DNA of 64,000 bases from contig NZ_NFLM01000001.1 of the NCBI RefSeq assembly GCF_002160915.1, positions 124,001 to 188,000 of the forward strand. The letters run 5' to 3'. Each line of letters opens with the position of its first letter. Position 1 is the stretch's first letter. The position numbers were made by a program, and so were the translations under genes. Below are positions 1 through 7,799 of this stretch, piece after piece. Below the pieces are notes generated by a model. It ran no database searches. It worked only from the letters and a program-made list of their open reading frames with translations, and was not told the DNA's origin. The stretch is from Faecalibacterium sp. An121 (GTDB taxonomy: Bacteria; Bacillota; Clostridia; Oscillospirales; Ruminococcaceae).

Positions 1-1
1 C

Positions 2-406
2 AACGGGGTGGAGCGGGGCGATACCGTCATCGACGACCAGGGCCGGCTGCTGGGCACCGTCATCGAGGCGGACCTGACCAGCTGCCGTGTGCTGACCATC
101 CTGCACCCCAGCTTCAACGCGGCCGGGGTGGTATCCCGCACGCGGGACAACGGCATCCTGACCGGGGACGCCGCCTACGCGGCCGAAGGGCAGTGCGTCT
201 TTACCGACCTGTCCCGGGAGTCGATGGCGTCGGTGGGGGATGAGGTGATCACCACCGGTCTGGGAGGCGTCTACCCGCCGGATATCCTGGTGGGGCGGAT
301 CGTCAGCATCGAGCCGGAGGCCAGCGGCACTTCGGTGGTGGCGGTGATCCAGCCGGACGCCGACGTACTGGGGGCCAAACAGGCCTTCATCATCACCGAC
401 TACTGA
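2..406 (+). CDS. mreC: Rod shape-determining protein MreC, C-terminal part (5' truncated by window)
   Basis: About 134 C-terminal residues of MreC, the extracytoplasmic scaffold that couples cytoplasmic MreB filaments to the elongation machinery. The reading frame is open from base 2, so the apparent GTG at base 8 is not the real start. The visible part is the paired beta-barrel region: NGVERGD matches the family's strand-turn pattern, followed by repeated glycine-rich turns (TTGLGGVYP, DILVGRIVSIEP) and the typical IQPDAD tail. It ends 19 bases before mreD, and the PBP gene follows, which is the standard mreC-mreD-mrdA order. No mreB lies upstream inside the window, but an mreB paralogue sits alone at 43.7 kb. 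Identity is firm from order and tail sequence. Confidence 0.88.
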   Translation, partial: NGVERGDTVIDDQGRLLGTVIEADLTSCRVLTILHPSFNAAGVVSRTRDNGILTGDAAYAAEGQCVFTDLSRESMASVGDEVITTGLGGVYPPDILVGRIVSIEPEASGTSVVAVIQPDADVLGAKQAFIITDY

Positions 407-425
407 GCAAGGAAGGGCGGGGCTT

Positions 426-959
426 ATGGAATCACGGCGCAAACGCAGGCGTTCCCAGCTGTACAAGTGGGGGCTGTACGTCCTTTTGCTGCTGGGATGC
501 ACGGTGCTGCAGACCGTCCCGGGGTTTCTTCTGCTGGGGCAGGCCAAGCCTGTGCTGCTGCTCCCCCTGGCGCTGGCGGTGGCCGTCTGCGAGGATGAGT
601 TTTCGGGGGCGCTGTTCGGGGCGGTGTGCGGCCTGATGTGGGACTACACCGCCGGCCGGACGGTGGGGCTGCTGGCCCTCACCCTGATGGGGCTCAGCTT
701 CGCGGTATCGGTGGCCAGCCAGCTGTATCTCAAACTGAACACCCTCAACTTTGCGCTGGTCAGCGCGGGGGCGGTGTGGCTGGTGGTGTCGGGGGACTTT
801 TTGTTCTATTACGCCATGCCCGGTTACAGCAATATGCTGGGCCGCTATCTGGGCTATGTGCCCCTCACGGTGGTGATGAGCGGGCTGCTGGCGGCGCCCC
901 TCTACCGCGCCGCCGTCTGGATCAGCGAGACGTTCAAAATCGACAACGGTGTGATCTGA
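426..959 (+). CDS. mreD: Rod shape-determining protein MreD
   Basis: A 177-residue integral membrane protein of the elongasome. A basic N-terminus (MESRRKRRRSQLYKW) is followed by about five hydrophobic segments, including one at residues 15-40 and one with the GALFGAVCGLMWD motif near residue 60, where MreD proteins carry a conserved acidic/Gly patch. Length is usual for Firmicute MreD (160-180 residues). It lies between mreC and the class B PBP with short gaps, so the three are probably one transcript. MreD sequences diverge widely; the call rests on position as much as on sequence. Confidence 0.88.
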   Translation: MESRRKRRRSQLYKWGLYVLLLLGCTVLQTVPGFLLLGQAKPVLLLPLALAVAVCEDEFSGALFGAVCGLMWDYTAGRTVGLLALTLMGLSFAVSVASQLYLKLNTLNFALVSAGAVWLVVSGDFLFYYAMPGYSNMLGRYLGYVPLTVVMSGLLAAPLYRAAVWISETFKIDNGVI

Positions 960-986
960 TACACCCGGAAGGAGGGGCACGCGCCT

Positions 987-3056
987 ATGGATGAGCACAA
1001 GACAGTGGTGCGCCGCCTGGCCATGCTGATCGCCGCTGCAGTGGCTGTACTGGCACTGTATACCCTGCGGCTGATCTTTCTGCAGCTGGTGCATGGGGAG
1101 GAGTTCGCCGCCCAGGCCACCAGCACCACCGAATACCGCTTCAACGTCACGGCGGCCCGGGGGGACATCGTAGACAGCGCCGGCCGCCGCATTGCCACCA
1201 GCACCACCAGCTACAATGTGGTGCTCAGCCGGCTGCTGATCGGGGACAACGACCTCAACGAGACCATCCGCAGCGCGGTGGAGATCCTGCAGGCCAACGG
1301 CGAAAGCTGGAACGACGGGCTGCTGATCGGCCAGGCGGACGGGGCGGGGCACTATGCCTTCACCGATGACCCCGCCAGCGAGAGCCAGCAGGAGGATGTG
1401 GCCAGCCTCAAGGAGGCCCTGGGCCTCCAGCAGTATGCCACCGCCGACGATGTGATGGACCGCCTGATCCAGCGGTACGAGCTGGAAGGATATGACCCCG
1501 CCTGGCAGCGGGTTCTGGGGGGCATCCGCTACCAGATGGAGCAGGAAGCCTTTTCCAATGTGAACAACTTCACCCTGGCGGAGAACGTCTCGGACAAGAC
1601 GGTGGCCACCGTGATGGAGCACAGCCTGACGCTGCCCGGGGTGGAGATCGCAGAGACCAGTGTGCGCAGCTACACCGACGGCACCATCCTGCCCCATGTG
1701 CTGGGCCGGGTGGGCAAGATCACCGCCGAGATGTGGCGCGTTACCGACGAAAACGGCCAGGTGACCTACCCGCTGCGGGAAAAGGGCTACGCGATGAACG
1801 ACGTCATCGGCATCTCGGGGCTGGAGTCCGCCTATGAGGACCAGCTGCGGGGTCAGGACGGCGTGGAGACCATCACCCGGGACAGCGACGGGGTGATCAT
1901 CGACACCAGCATCACCACCGAGCCCCAGCCGGGCAAAACGGTGATGCTGACGGTGAACAGCGAGTTCCAGAAGGCTGTGGACGAAGCCCTGGCCCGCAAC
2001 ATCCAGCAGATCGCCGCCACCTACAACACCGATGCCAGCGCCGGCGCGGCGGTGGTCATCGACGTCAAGGACGGCAGCATCCTGGCCTGCTCCAACTATC
2101 CCACCTACGACCAAAATCTTTACAGCACCCAGTACAGTGCGTACAGCGCCGACCCCGGCCTGCCCCTGTACAACCGCGCCCTGCAGGGCCTGTACACTCC
2201 CGGCTCCACCTACAAGCCGTCGGTGGCCATCGCGGCCCTCCTCAGCGGGGTGATCGACCGCAACAGCACCGTCTACTGCAACGGCGTCTACAACTATTTC
2301 AGCGATTACCACCCCCGCTGCACCCGCCACGGACACAGCGGCGACATCGACGTGGTCACCGCCATCAAGTGGAGCTGCAACATCTTCTTCTACGACGTGG
2401 GCCGCCGCACCACCAGCGAGATCTACGACCAGTATGCCTACCAGCTGGGCCTGGGCACCCCCACCGGGGTGGAAGTGAGCGAGTCCACCGGCCGCCTGAC
2501 CACCCGGGAGGACTCCAACTACACCGCCTCGCTGGAGATCCAGGCCGCTATCGGCCAGGGCAATACGGTGGTGTCCCCGGTGCAGCTGGCCACCTATGCC
2601 GCCACCATCGCCAACAAGGGCGTGCGCTACCGCACCCACTTTGTCAAGGCCCTGGTGGACACCAACACCGGTGAGGTGCTGGAGGAGACCGCCCCCGAAG
2701 TGATGGACGTCATCGAGGATCAGGTGGGCGCCTTTGACATCGTGGAGGAGGGGATGGTGGGGGCGGCCCAGACCGTCAGCGGCCTGGCCAACTACCCCTA
2801 TACCATCGCCTGCAAGACCGGTACCCCCCAGCGCAGCGAATACACCATGGTGGGCAACCGGCGGCAGTATTACACCAACTCCACCATCATCGCCTATGGC
2901 CCGGTGGAGGACCCCCAGATCGCTGTGGGCATCGTCATTGAATATGGCGGCGGCGGTGCCCGTGCCGGCGAGCTGGTGGCGGATATCTTCAACGCCTATT
3001 TCTTCGAGCGCTCCAACAGCATGATCCCCGTACAGGAGGGCGAGCTGCTGGAGTGA
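987..3056 (+). CDS. mrdA: Penicillin-binding protein 2 type peptidoglycan D,D-transpeptidase
   Basis: A 689-residue class B PBP that cross-links peptidoglycan during lateral wall growth, probably with RodA as glycosyltransferase partner (not in the window). A short cytoplasmic head and one membrane anchor (about residues 11-32) precede the dimerisation domain and the transpeptidase domain. The three penicillin-binding motifs are present: S407-T-Y-K410 (catalytic Ser407), an SCN motif in KWSCNIFF, and K610-T-G. Long insertions in the N-terminal domain fit the PBP2 rather than the FtsI/PBP3 branch. RBS GGAGG lies at 971-975. The gene follows mreCD directly. Confidence 0.93.
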   Translation: MDEHKTVVRRLAMLIAAAVAVLALYTLRLIFLQLVHGEEFAAQATSTTEYRFNVTAARGDIVDSAGRRIATSTTSYNVVLSRLLIGDNDLNETIRSAVEILQANGESWNDGLLIGQADGAGHYAFTDDPASESQQEDVASLKEALGLQQYATADDVMDRLIQRYELEGYDPAWQRVLGGIRYQMEQEAFSNVNNFTLAENVSDKTVATVMEHSLTLPGVEIAETSVRSYTDGTILPHVLGRVGKITAEMWRVTDENGQVTYPLREKGYAMNDVIGISGLESAYEDQLRGQDGVETITRDSDGVIIDTSITTEPQPGKTVMLTVNSEFQKAVDEALARNIQQIAATYNTDASAGAAVVIDVKDGSILACSNYPTYDQNLYSTQYSAYSADPGLPLYNRALQGLYTPGSTYKPSVAIAALLSGVIDRNSTVYCNGVYNYFSDYHPRCTRHGHSGDIDVVTAIKWSCNIFFYDVGRRTTSEIYDQYAYQLGLGTPTGVEVSESTGRLTTREDSNYTASLEIQAAIGQGNTVVSPVQLATYAATIANKGVRYRTHFVKALVDTNTGEVLEETAPEVMDVIEDQVGAFDIVEEGMVGAAQTVSGLANYPYTIACKTGTPQRSEYTMVGNRRQYYTNSTIIAYGPVEDPQIAVGIVIEYGGGGARAGELVADIFNAYFFERSNSMIPVQEGELLE

Positions 3057-3167
3057 GCCGGCCTCCCCAAACAGGCCCGGCGCCCCGCAAAAGCGGGCCA
3101 GTTCTTTGCATCTGTATGGAAAAAAGATGCGGATTCTAAAAATATTGAAACTAATGTATAAAAACGG

Positions 3168-3196
3168 TTGCTATTCTGAGAAAATTGTGGTAATAT
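3168..3196 (+). promoter_or_regulatory. Sigma-A promoter of mgsA
   Basis: TTGCTA at 3168-3173, a 17-base spacer, then TAATAT at 3191-3196, in an AT-rich stretch that stands out from the GC-rich surroundings. The predicted transcript starts near 3203, leaving a leader of about 60 bases. A weak 5-bp hairpin (3084-3097) lies between the PBP gene and this promoter and lacks a T-tract. Confidence 0.7.
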
Positions 3197-3261
3197 CATA
3201 ATTGAATAGTAGCACTGTTTATTTGGATTGAATCGGGTTTAGACAAAGGAGATGGATACGG

Positions 3262-3669
3262 ATGACGATTGCGCTGATCGCACATGACTCCAAAAAGGAA
3301 TTGATGGTGCAGTTTTGTACGGCGTACTGCCGTATCCTCAGCCAAAACCAGCTGGTCGCCACAGGCACCACCGGCAAGCTGATCGCTGAGGCCACCGGCC
3401 TCCAGGTCAAACGGTTCTTGTCGGGCAAGCAGGGAGGAGACCAGCAGATCGCCGCCCGCATCGCCTGCAATGAGATCGACCTGCTCATCTTCTTCCGCGA
3501 CCCGATCAATGCCAAACCCAGTGAGCCCAACGAGATGACCCTGCTGCGGCTGTGTGATGTACATAACATCCCCATGGCCACCAATATCGCCACCGCCGAA
3601 GTGCTGATCCACGGCCTGGAGCGGGGCGATCTGGACTGGCGCAGCATCGTCAATCCGCCTCAGGCGTAA
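3262..3669 (+). CDS. mgsA: Methylglyoxal synthase
   Basis: A 135-residue cytoplasmic enzyme that converts dihydroxyacetone phosphate to methylglyoxal and phosphate, a bypass that relieves phosphate-limited glycolysis. The family signatures are all visible: ALIAHDSKK at the N-terminus, the phosphate loop ATGTTGKL (33-40), GGDQQIAA containing the catalytic aspartate (Asp60, matching Asp71 of the E. coli enzyme), and [11 protein letters not shown] with the second acidic residue (Asp80). Length is slightly short of E. coli MgsA (152) but usual for Clostridia. It is monocistronic, with its own promoter upstream and a terminator downstream. An ATG at 3252 next to AAGGAG is out of frame. Confidence 0.96.
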   Translation: MTIALIAHDSKKELMVQFCTAYCRILSQNQLVATGTTGKLIAEATGLQVKRFLSGKQGGDQQIAARIACNEIDLLIFFRDPINAKPSEPNEMTLLRLCDVHNIPMATNIATAEVLIHGLERGDLDWRSIVNPPQA

Positions 3670-3692
3670 CGGCTGCCCCTGATCGTACTGCA

Positions 3693-3738
3693 AAAGCCCC
3701 GCTGTGCCCCGGTATGTCCGGCGTGCAGCGGGCTTTTT
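3693..3738 (+). terminator. Terminator of mgsA
   Basis: AAAGCCCCGCTG pairs with CAGCGGGCTTT (one bulged C) and is followed by a T-tract at 3734-3738. It ends the mgsA transcript and faces the mnmA terminator next to it. Confidence 0.85.
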
Positions 3739-3751
3739 CGCGTCCGGACGC

Positions 3752-3785
3752 AAAAAAGCTCCCGGCTAAGGCTTCCGGGAGCTTT
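3752..3785 (-). terminator. Terminator of the rnhA-mnmA transcript
   Basis: An 11-bp perfect inverted repeat, AAAGCTCCCGG with CCGGGAGCTTT and a 9-base loop. Read on the minus strand it ends in a run of six T, 17 bases after the mnmA stop codon. Confidence 0.88.
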
Positions 3786-3802
3786 GGCTGTGCAGGCAGA
3801 AG

Positions 3803-4870
3803 TCAGCGTGCGGACGTGATGAAGCCGCTGCCGGCCACCGCGTCGTTCCGGTAGAAGGCCGCAGTCTGGCCGGGGGCGGGGGCGCGTACCGGCTGCTCAA
3901 AGACCAGGGTGTCCACACCGTCAAAGGCGGCGCTTTGAGCTTGGGCGGCGCTGCGCACCTTGACCTTGTATGTCCCGGCGGGCAGGGGCTGGCCGTCCGG
4001 GGTGACGATGCCGTCTACCGTCACGGTGGTGAAAAATTCCTCCCCGGCCCGGGCCAGACGGATATCGCCGTTGGGGCAGATCTCGCGGATGAACACCGGC
4101 TCGCCCAAGGCAATGCCCAGGCCCTTGCGCTGGCCCACCGTGTAGTGCAGCACCCCTTTGTGGGGGCCAAGGTCCTCTCCGTCGGGGGAGATGAACCGTC
4201 CGGCCTTGCCCTCCATGCCGCGGTCCCGGATGAAGGCGGCATAGTCCCCGCCGGGAATGAAGCAGATCTCCATGCTGTCGGGGGCGTCGGCGCAGTCCAG
4301 GCCGAAGTCCCGGGCCATCTGGCGCACGTCGTCCTTTTCAAATTCGCCCAGGGGCAGCACCAGACGGCTGAGGACCTCCTGGTCCAGCCGGCTGAGCATA
4401 TAGGTCTGGTCCCGGGCAGCGCTTTGGGGCAGGTGGATGCGGCTCACCCCGTCGGCGTCCACCTCCACCCGGGCATAGTGGCCGGTGGCGATGTACTGGA
4501 TGCCCAGCCGGTCGGCCGCCGCCAGCAGTGCGGTGAACTTGACGGCGGGGTTGCACCGCACACAGGGATTGGGGGTGCGGCCGGCGCAGTAGTCGGCGCA
4601 GAAGGGAGCCACCACTTCCTGCTCAAACAGAGCCTGGGCGTCCAGCACGATGCATTCGATGCCCAGCTGCTGGGCGGCCTGCCGGGCGGCCTGAACCGCT
4701 CCGTCGTGGGCGTCCGAGAAACGGATCACTGCGCCGGTCACCGCAAAGCCCTGCTGCTGCAGGATGCGCACCGCCACGCTGGAGTCCACCCCTCCGCTCA
4801 TCCCCACCAGGACCTTGTCCTGCTCCTCATAGGTGTCAAACCCGCTGCCGGGCAAAATGGTATCGTTCAT
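3803..4870 (-). CDS. mnmA: tRNA-specific 2-thiouridylase MnmA
   Basis: A 355-residue enzyme that adds the 2-thio group to wobble uridine 34 of Lys, Glu and Gln tRNAs, using ATP and a persulfide relay. The PP-loop SGGVDSS is at residues 25-31. The two catalytic cysteines are in TPNPCVRCNP (Cys103) and SMEICFIPG (Cys203). Also present are the ATGHYA motif and the QRKGLGIA segment of the RNA-binding barrel. The start at 4870 gives the normal family length; the frame is open further upstream but that part overlaps rnhA and reads as a shadow. It begins 2 bases after the rnhA stop, so the pair is translationally coupled. Confidence 0.95.
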   Translation of the reverse strand: MNDTILPGSGFDTYEEQDKVLVGMSGGVDSSVAVRILQQQGFAVTGAVIRFSDAHDGAVQAARQAAQQLGIECIVLDAQALFEQEVVAPFCADYCAGRTPNPCVRCNPAVKFTALLAAADRLGIQYIATGHYARVEVDADGVSRIHLPQSAARDQTYMLSRLDQEVLSRLVLPLGEFEKDDVRQMARDFGLDCADAPDSMEICFIPGGDYAAFIRDRGMEGKAGRFISPDGEDLGPHKGVLHYTVGQRKGLGIALGEPVFIREICPNGDIRLARAGEEFFTTVTVDGIVTPDGQPLPAGTYKVKVRSAAQAQSAAFDGVDTLVFEQPVRAPAPGQTAAFYRNDAVAGSGFITSAR

Positions 4871-4872
4871 GT

Positions 4873-5334
4873 TCAGCTCTGCCTCCCGCCATGTGCTTTG
4901 CTCTGCGCCACGGCCAGACGGTCGCAGCGCTCGTTCTCCGGGTGGCCCGCGTGGCCCTTGACCCAGACGTAGGTGATGGTGTGTTTTTCGGCCAGTTCCA
5001 GCGCCCTGGCCCACAGATCGGGGTTCTGGGCAGGGGATTTGTCCGCCTTTTTCCAGCCCCGGGCCCGCCAGGACCTGGCCCAGCCTTTTTCCAGCCCGTT
5101 GATGACATACTGGCTGTCGCTGCAAAACCGGATCTCGCAGGGTTCCTTCAGCAGGCCCACCGCCTCGATGAAGGCGGTCAGCTCCATCCGGTTGTTGGTG
5201 GTGGAGCTGTCGCCGCCGCTCAGCTCCTTCTCATAGACTTTATCGCCGCTGCGGTACCGCAGCAGCGCCCCCCAGCCCCCCGGGCCGGGGTTGCCGCTGC
5301 AGGCGCCGTCGGTGTAGATCTCGACTTTTTTCAT
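4873..5334 (-). CDS. rnhA: Ribonuclease HI
   Basis: A 153-residue enzyme that degrades the RNA strand of RNA-DNA hybrids. The catalytic set is complete: Asp9 in [16 protein letters not shown], Glu51 in NNRMELTAF, Asp73 in CSDSQYV, His128 in VKGHAGH and Asp138 in NERCDRLA. The basic handle region ([16 protein letters not shown]) used for hybrid binding is present. Length equals the classical E. coli-type enzyme (155). It is the first gene of a two-gene minus-strand operon with mnmA. RBS AAGGAG is 7 bases before the ATG. Confidence 0.96.
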   Translation of the reverse strand: MKKVEIYTDGACSGNPGPGGWGALLRYRSGDKVYEKELSGGDSSTTNNRMELTAFIEAVGLLKEPCEIRFCSDSQYVINGLEKGWARSWRARGWKKADKSPAQNPDLWARALELAEKHTITYVWVKGHAGHPENERCDRLAVAQSKAHGGRQS

Positions 5335-5384
5335 ATCGCTCTCCTTGCAGGGTTCAGGGGCACGCAGCGCCCGCTGTCCCTCTT

Positions 5385-5414
5385 ATATTAGAGGCAGGCA
5401 GGGGGCGCTGTCAA
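5385..5414 (-). promoter_or_regulatory. Promoter of rnhA-mnmA
   Basis: On the minus strand, TTGACA (5409-5414), an 18-base spacer and TAATAT (5385-5390). It lies back to back with the candidate RNA promoter at 5457-5485; the two regions are separated by about 40 bases. Confidence 0.75.
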
Positions 5415-5456
5415 GGGCAAAACGTATATTTTCCCGCCGCCCTGCCCAAGCTCGAA

Positions 5457-5485
5457 TTGACAAAACCCGGCTTACCTACTATAAT
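5457..5485 (+). promoter_or_regulatory. Consensus sigma-A promoter of a candidate non-coding RNA
   Basis: TTGACA at 5457-5462, exactly 17 bases, then TATAAT at 5480-5485: a perfect consensus match and the strongest promoter in the window. The next gene (rnjA) starts about 340 bases downstream and a terminator-like hairpin lies between, so the promoter seems to drive an abundant RNA rather than only a messenger leader. Confidence 0.85.
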
Positions 5486-5491
5486 GATTGC

Positions 5492-5734
5492 AAGTAGAAA
5501 GCGCCAGGATGTGCGTACAGCGCGCATTCAGGGCGTATCCGGGGCCCTTCCTGCTCTGTGCAGAGCATCCGATCCCGCGTCGTGCGCAGGGGTCTTTCAG
5601 GACAGGGCGGCCCGGGTATGCCCCAGCCTCCGGGGGGCCGGCCGCGGTCGCATTGAGCAGATGGACCGTGCAGGCCACCAGCGCCCGCCCCGGGGCCACA
5701 GCATCCGATCAGCAAGCCGGAGAGCGGCTTTTTT
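5492..5734 (+). ncRNA. Candidate structured non-coding RNA, about 243 nt, unknown family
   Basis: Seen: a perfect promoter upstream and a hairpin plus T-tract at the end (AGCCG, GAGAG loop, CGGCT, T6 at 5729-5734). Between them an unusually coherent fold can be drawn by hand. A closing helix joins 5507-5513 to 5699-5706. A long arm pairs 5531-5543 with 5611-5623 (13 bp with wobbles) and continues as 5544-5553 with 5598-5608, capped by hairpins 5554-5565 and 5571-5594. A second arm pairs 5628-5635 with 5688-5695 and carries hairpin 5640-5676. No open frame in it looks coding. I checked for RNase P, SRP RNA and tmRNA signature sequences and saw none. 6S RNA is possible but not demonstrated. It could instead be a long regulated leader of rnjA. 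Confidence 0.6.
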
Positions 5735-5788
5735 GAGATACGATCCTTTACCGGAGACCGGGCGGAAGGCCGCGGCCTCCCCTTTGGT

Positions 5789-5806
5789 AAGGGCCGGACG
5801 GCCCTT
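5789..5806 (+). promoter_or_regulatory. Hairpin in the rnjA leader
   Basis: A 7-bp perfect stem, AAGGGCC and GGCCCTT with loop GGAC, 26 bases before the rnjA start codon and without a T-tract. RNase J homologues often affect their own messenger, so this could be a processing or control site. That role is inference. Confidence 0.35.
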
Positions 5807-5832
5807 GCCCTGTTTGCGTTATGGAGGTACAC

Positions 5833-7626
5833 ATGGCAACAAAAGAGAACACTGGCACATCTTCCGGCAGCACCCGCCGCCCCAGCCCTGCGGCTGACAA
5901 CCGCGTCCAGCGCACCCGCCGCCCCATGCGCCGGCCCCGCCGGCCCCAGCCCCCCAAAGGCGGCGCGGCAGTGCCCATCCACATCTACCCTCTGGGCGGC
6001 CTTGGGGAAGTGGGCAAGAATATGACCGTCTATGAGTGCTGCGGCGATATGATCATTGTGGACTGCGGCCTGGTGTTCCCCGACAGCGAGATGTATGGGG
6101 TGGATATGGTCATCCCCGACTTCACCTTTGTGCTGCAGAACAAGGACAAGATCAAGGGGCTGCTGATCACCCACGGCCACGAGGACCACATCGGCAGCAT
6201 CCCCTATCTGCTGCAGAAGATGGACCTGCCGGTCTATGGCACCCGGCTGACCCTGGGGCTGATCCGCAACAAGCTGGAGGAGTTCAACCTGGCAGGCAAG
6301 ACCCGTTTTGTGGAGATCGTCCCCCGGCAGAAACTGCAGCTGGGATGCTTCACGGTGGAGCCCATCCACGTCAACCACTCCATCCCCGATGCGGTGGCCT
6401 TTGCCATCGAAAGCCCCGCCGGCGTGGTCATCCAGACCGGCGACTTCAAGATCGATTACACCCCCCTGGCCTGCGGTCCCACCGACCTGACCACCCTGGC
6501 CGAGTACGGCCGCAAAGGGGTGCTGGCCCTGCTGAGCGATTCCACCAATGCCGAGCGCCCCGGGTTCACCGCCACCGAGCAGAAGGTGGCTGCCGGCGTC
6601 CACAACCTGTTCACCCAGGCGCGGAACAAGCGGATCATCATTGCCACCTTTGCTTCCAACATCTACCGCATCCAGCAGATCATCGACCTGGCGGTGCAGG
6701 AAGGCCGCAAGGTGGCGTTCAGCGGGCGGAGCATGGTCAACAACACCGCCATGGCCCAGGAGCTGGGCTATATGCATATCCCGGACGGCACCCTGATCAG
6801 CGTGGACGAGCTGAACCGCTATGCCCCCGAGGAAGTGGTGCTGATCACCACCGGCAGCCAGGGCGAGCCTTTGAGCGCTTTGTCCCGGATGGCTTCCTGC
6901 AGCCACCGGCAGGTGCGGGTGGGCCCGGGGGATTTCATCATCATCTCGGCCAACCCCATCCCCGGCAACGAAAAGAGCGTCACCAAGATCGTCAACGGCC
7001 TGCTTTTGCTGGGGGCCGAGGTGATCTATGAGAGTATGTACGATGTGCACGTCTCGGGCCATGCCTGCCAGGAGGAGCAGAAGCTGATGCTCACGCTGAC
7101 CCGGCCCAAGTTCTTCCTGCCGGTGCACGGCGAGTACAAGCAGCTGAAAAAACACGCCCTCACGGCGGCCAGCCTGGGCATCCCCCACAGCAACATCCTG
7201 ATCGCGGAGAACGGCTCCAACGTCATCCTGACCCAGGATGAGATCAAGCTGGGAGAGCCGGTCACCGCCGGCGCCGTCATGGTGGACGGCCTGGGCGTGG
7301 GCGACGTGGGCAATGTGGTGCTGCGGGACCGCAAGCACCTGTCGGAGGACGGCCTGGTGATCATCGTGGCCACCGTGGACGGCAAGACCGGCCGTGTGCT
7401 GGCCGGGCCGGACCTGGTCAGCCGGGGCTTTGTGTACGTCCGTGAGAATGAGAGCCTGATGGAGGGCGCCCAGAGCACGGTGGAAATGGCCCTGAACCGC
7501 TGCGTAGAGGAGCGGGTCCGGGACTGGAACAGCGTCAAGACCCGTATGCGGGAGGCGCTGAGCAGCTATATCTACCGGCGCACCAAGCGCAGCCCCATGA
7601 TCCTGCCCGTGCTGATGGAGGTATGA
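5833..7626 (+). CDS. rnjA: Ribonuclease J
   Basis: A 597-residue metallo-beta-lactamase/beta-CASP ribonuclease with 5'-3' exonuclease and endonuclease activity, central to mRNA decay and rRNA maturation in Firmicutes. About 45 basic, proline-rich residues precede the core. The metal motif HGHEDHIGSIPYLL, the downstream NHSIPDAVAF and QTGDFKID motifs, beta-CASP elements (SDSTNAERPG, STFASNIYR-like, SGRSMVNN, TTGSQGEP) and the C-terminal HVSGHACQEE and PVHGEY metal ligands are all visible. The ATG at 5833 is chosen over the one at 5821 because GGAGG (5823-5827) lies between them. The gene appears single-copy in this window, followed by gdpP after 173 bases. Confidence 0.95.
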   Translation: MATKENTGTSSGSTRRPSPAADNRVQRTRRPMRRPRRPQPPKGGAAVPIHIYPLGGLGEVGKNMTVYECCGDMIIVDCGLVFPDSEMYGVDMVIPDFTFVLQNKDKIKGLLITHGHEDHIGSIPYLLQKMDLPVYGTRLTLGLIRNKLEEFNLAGKTRFVEIVPRQKLQLGCFTVEPIHVNHSIPDAVAFAIESPAGVVIQTGDFKIDYTPLACGPTDLTTLAEYGRKGVLALLSDSTNAERPGFTATEQKVAAGVHNLFTQARNKRIIIATFASNIYRIQQIIDLAVQEGRKVAFSGRSMVNNTAMAQELGYMHIPDGTLISVDELNRYAPEEVVLITTGSQGEPLSALSRMASCSHRQVRVGPGDFIIISANPIPGNEKSVTKIVNGLLLLGAEVIYESMYDVHVSGHACQEEQKLMLTLTRPKFFLPVHGEYKQLKKHALTAASLGIPHSNILIAENGSNVILTQDEIKLGEPVTAGAVMVDGLGVGDVGNVVLRDRKHLSEDGLVIIVATVDGKTGRVLAGPDLVSRGFVYVRENESLMEGAQSTVEMALNRCVEERVRDWNSVKTRMREALSSYIYRRTKRSPMILPVLMEV

Positions 7627-7799
7627 CCTCCATCCCCGCCGGGGCCGTGCCGTGCAGGATGGACCTGCGCGGCTGAACCGCCGGGCCGCCCGCCCCGGGG
7701 GCATCCCGGGGACACAGCGGCAGAGGGGATGCAGGCAGCTCCCCGGCCCGGCCAGTGAAGTGTGTCCTCCCGAAGGGGAGGGGAAAAGAGGCATCCGCC
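7627..7799 (+). other. GC-rich structured leader between rnjA and gdpP
   Basis: 173 bases without a gene but packed with short hairpins: GCAGG/CCTGC near 7652-7666, CCCCGGG (7693-7699) with CCCGGGG (7705-7711), and CCTCCC with GGGAGG at about 7767-7782 just before the gdpP ribosome binding site. I see no T-tract, so these are not clear terminators. I do not recognise a known riboswitch class. The last hairpin is close enough to the start codon to affect translation. Confidence 0.4.

Noticed and set aside
432-2639. Long minus-strand open frame opposite mreD and the PBP gene
   Set aside because: It is a GC-rich shadow of well-supported plus-strand genes; its translation is low-complexity (many His, Gly, Gln, Val) with no family match. 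The same applies to the very long minus frames opposite gdpP-rplI (7572-11375) and pcrA (45874-49167).
3084-3097. Terminator after the PBP gene
   Set aside because: The stem is only 5 bp and no T-tract follows.
5492-5734. 6S RNA, SRP RNA, RNase P RNA or tmRNA
   Set aside because: None of the sequence signatures I know for SRP RNA, RNase P or tmRNA is visible. 6S RNA has little sequence signature, so it is left open rather than called.
7627-7799. c-di-AMP (ydaO-type) riboswitch before gdpP
   Set aside because: No conserved ydaO sequence blocks seen; only short GC hairpins without a terminator.
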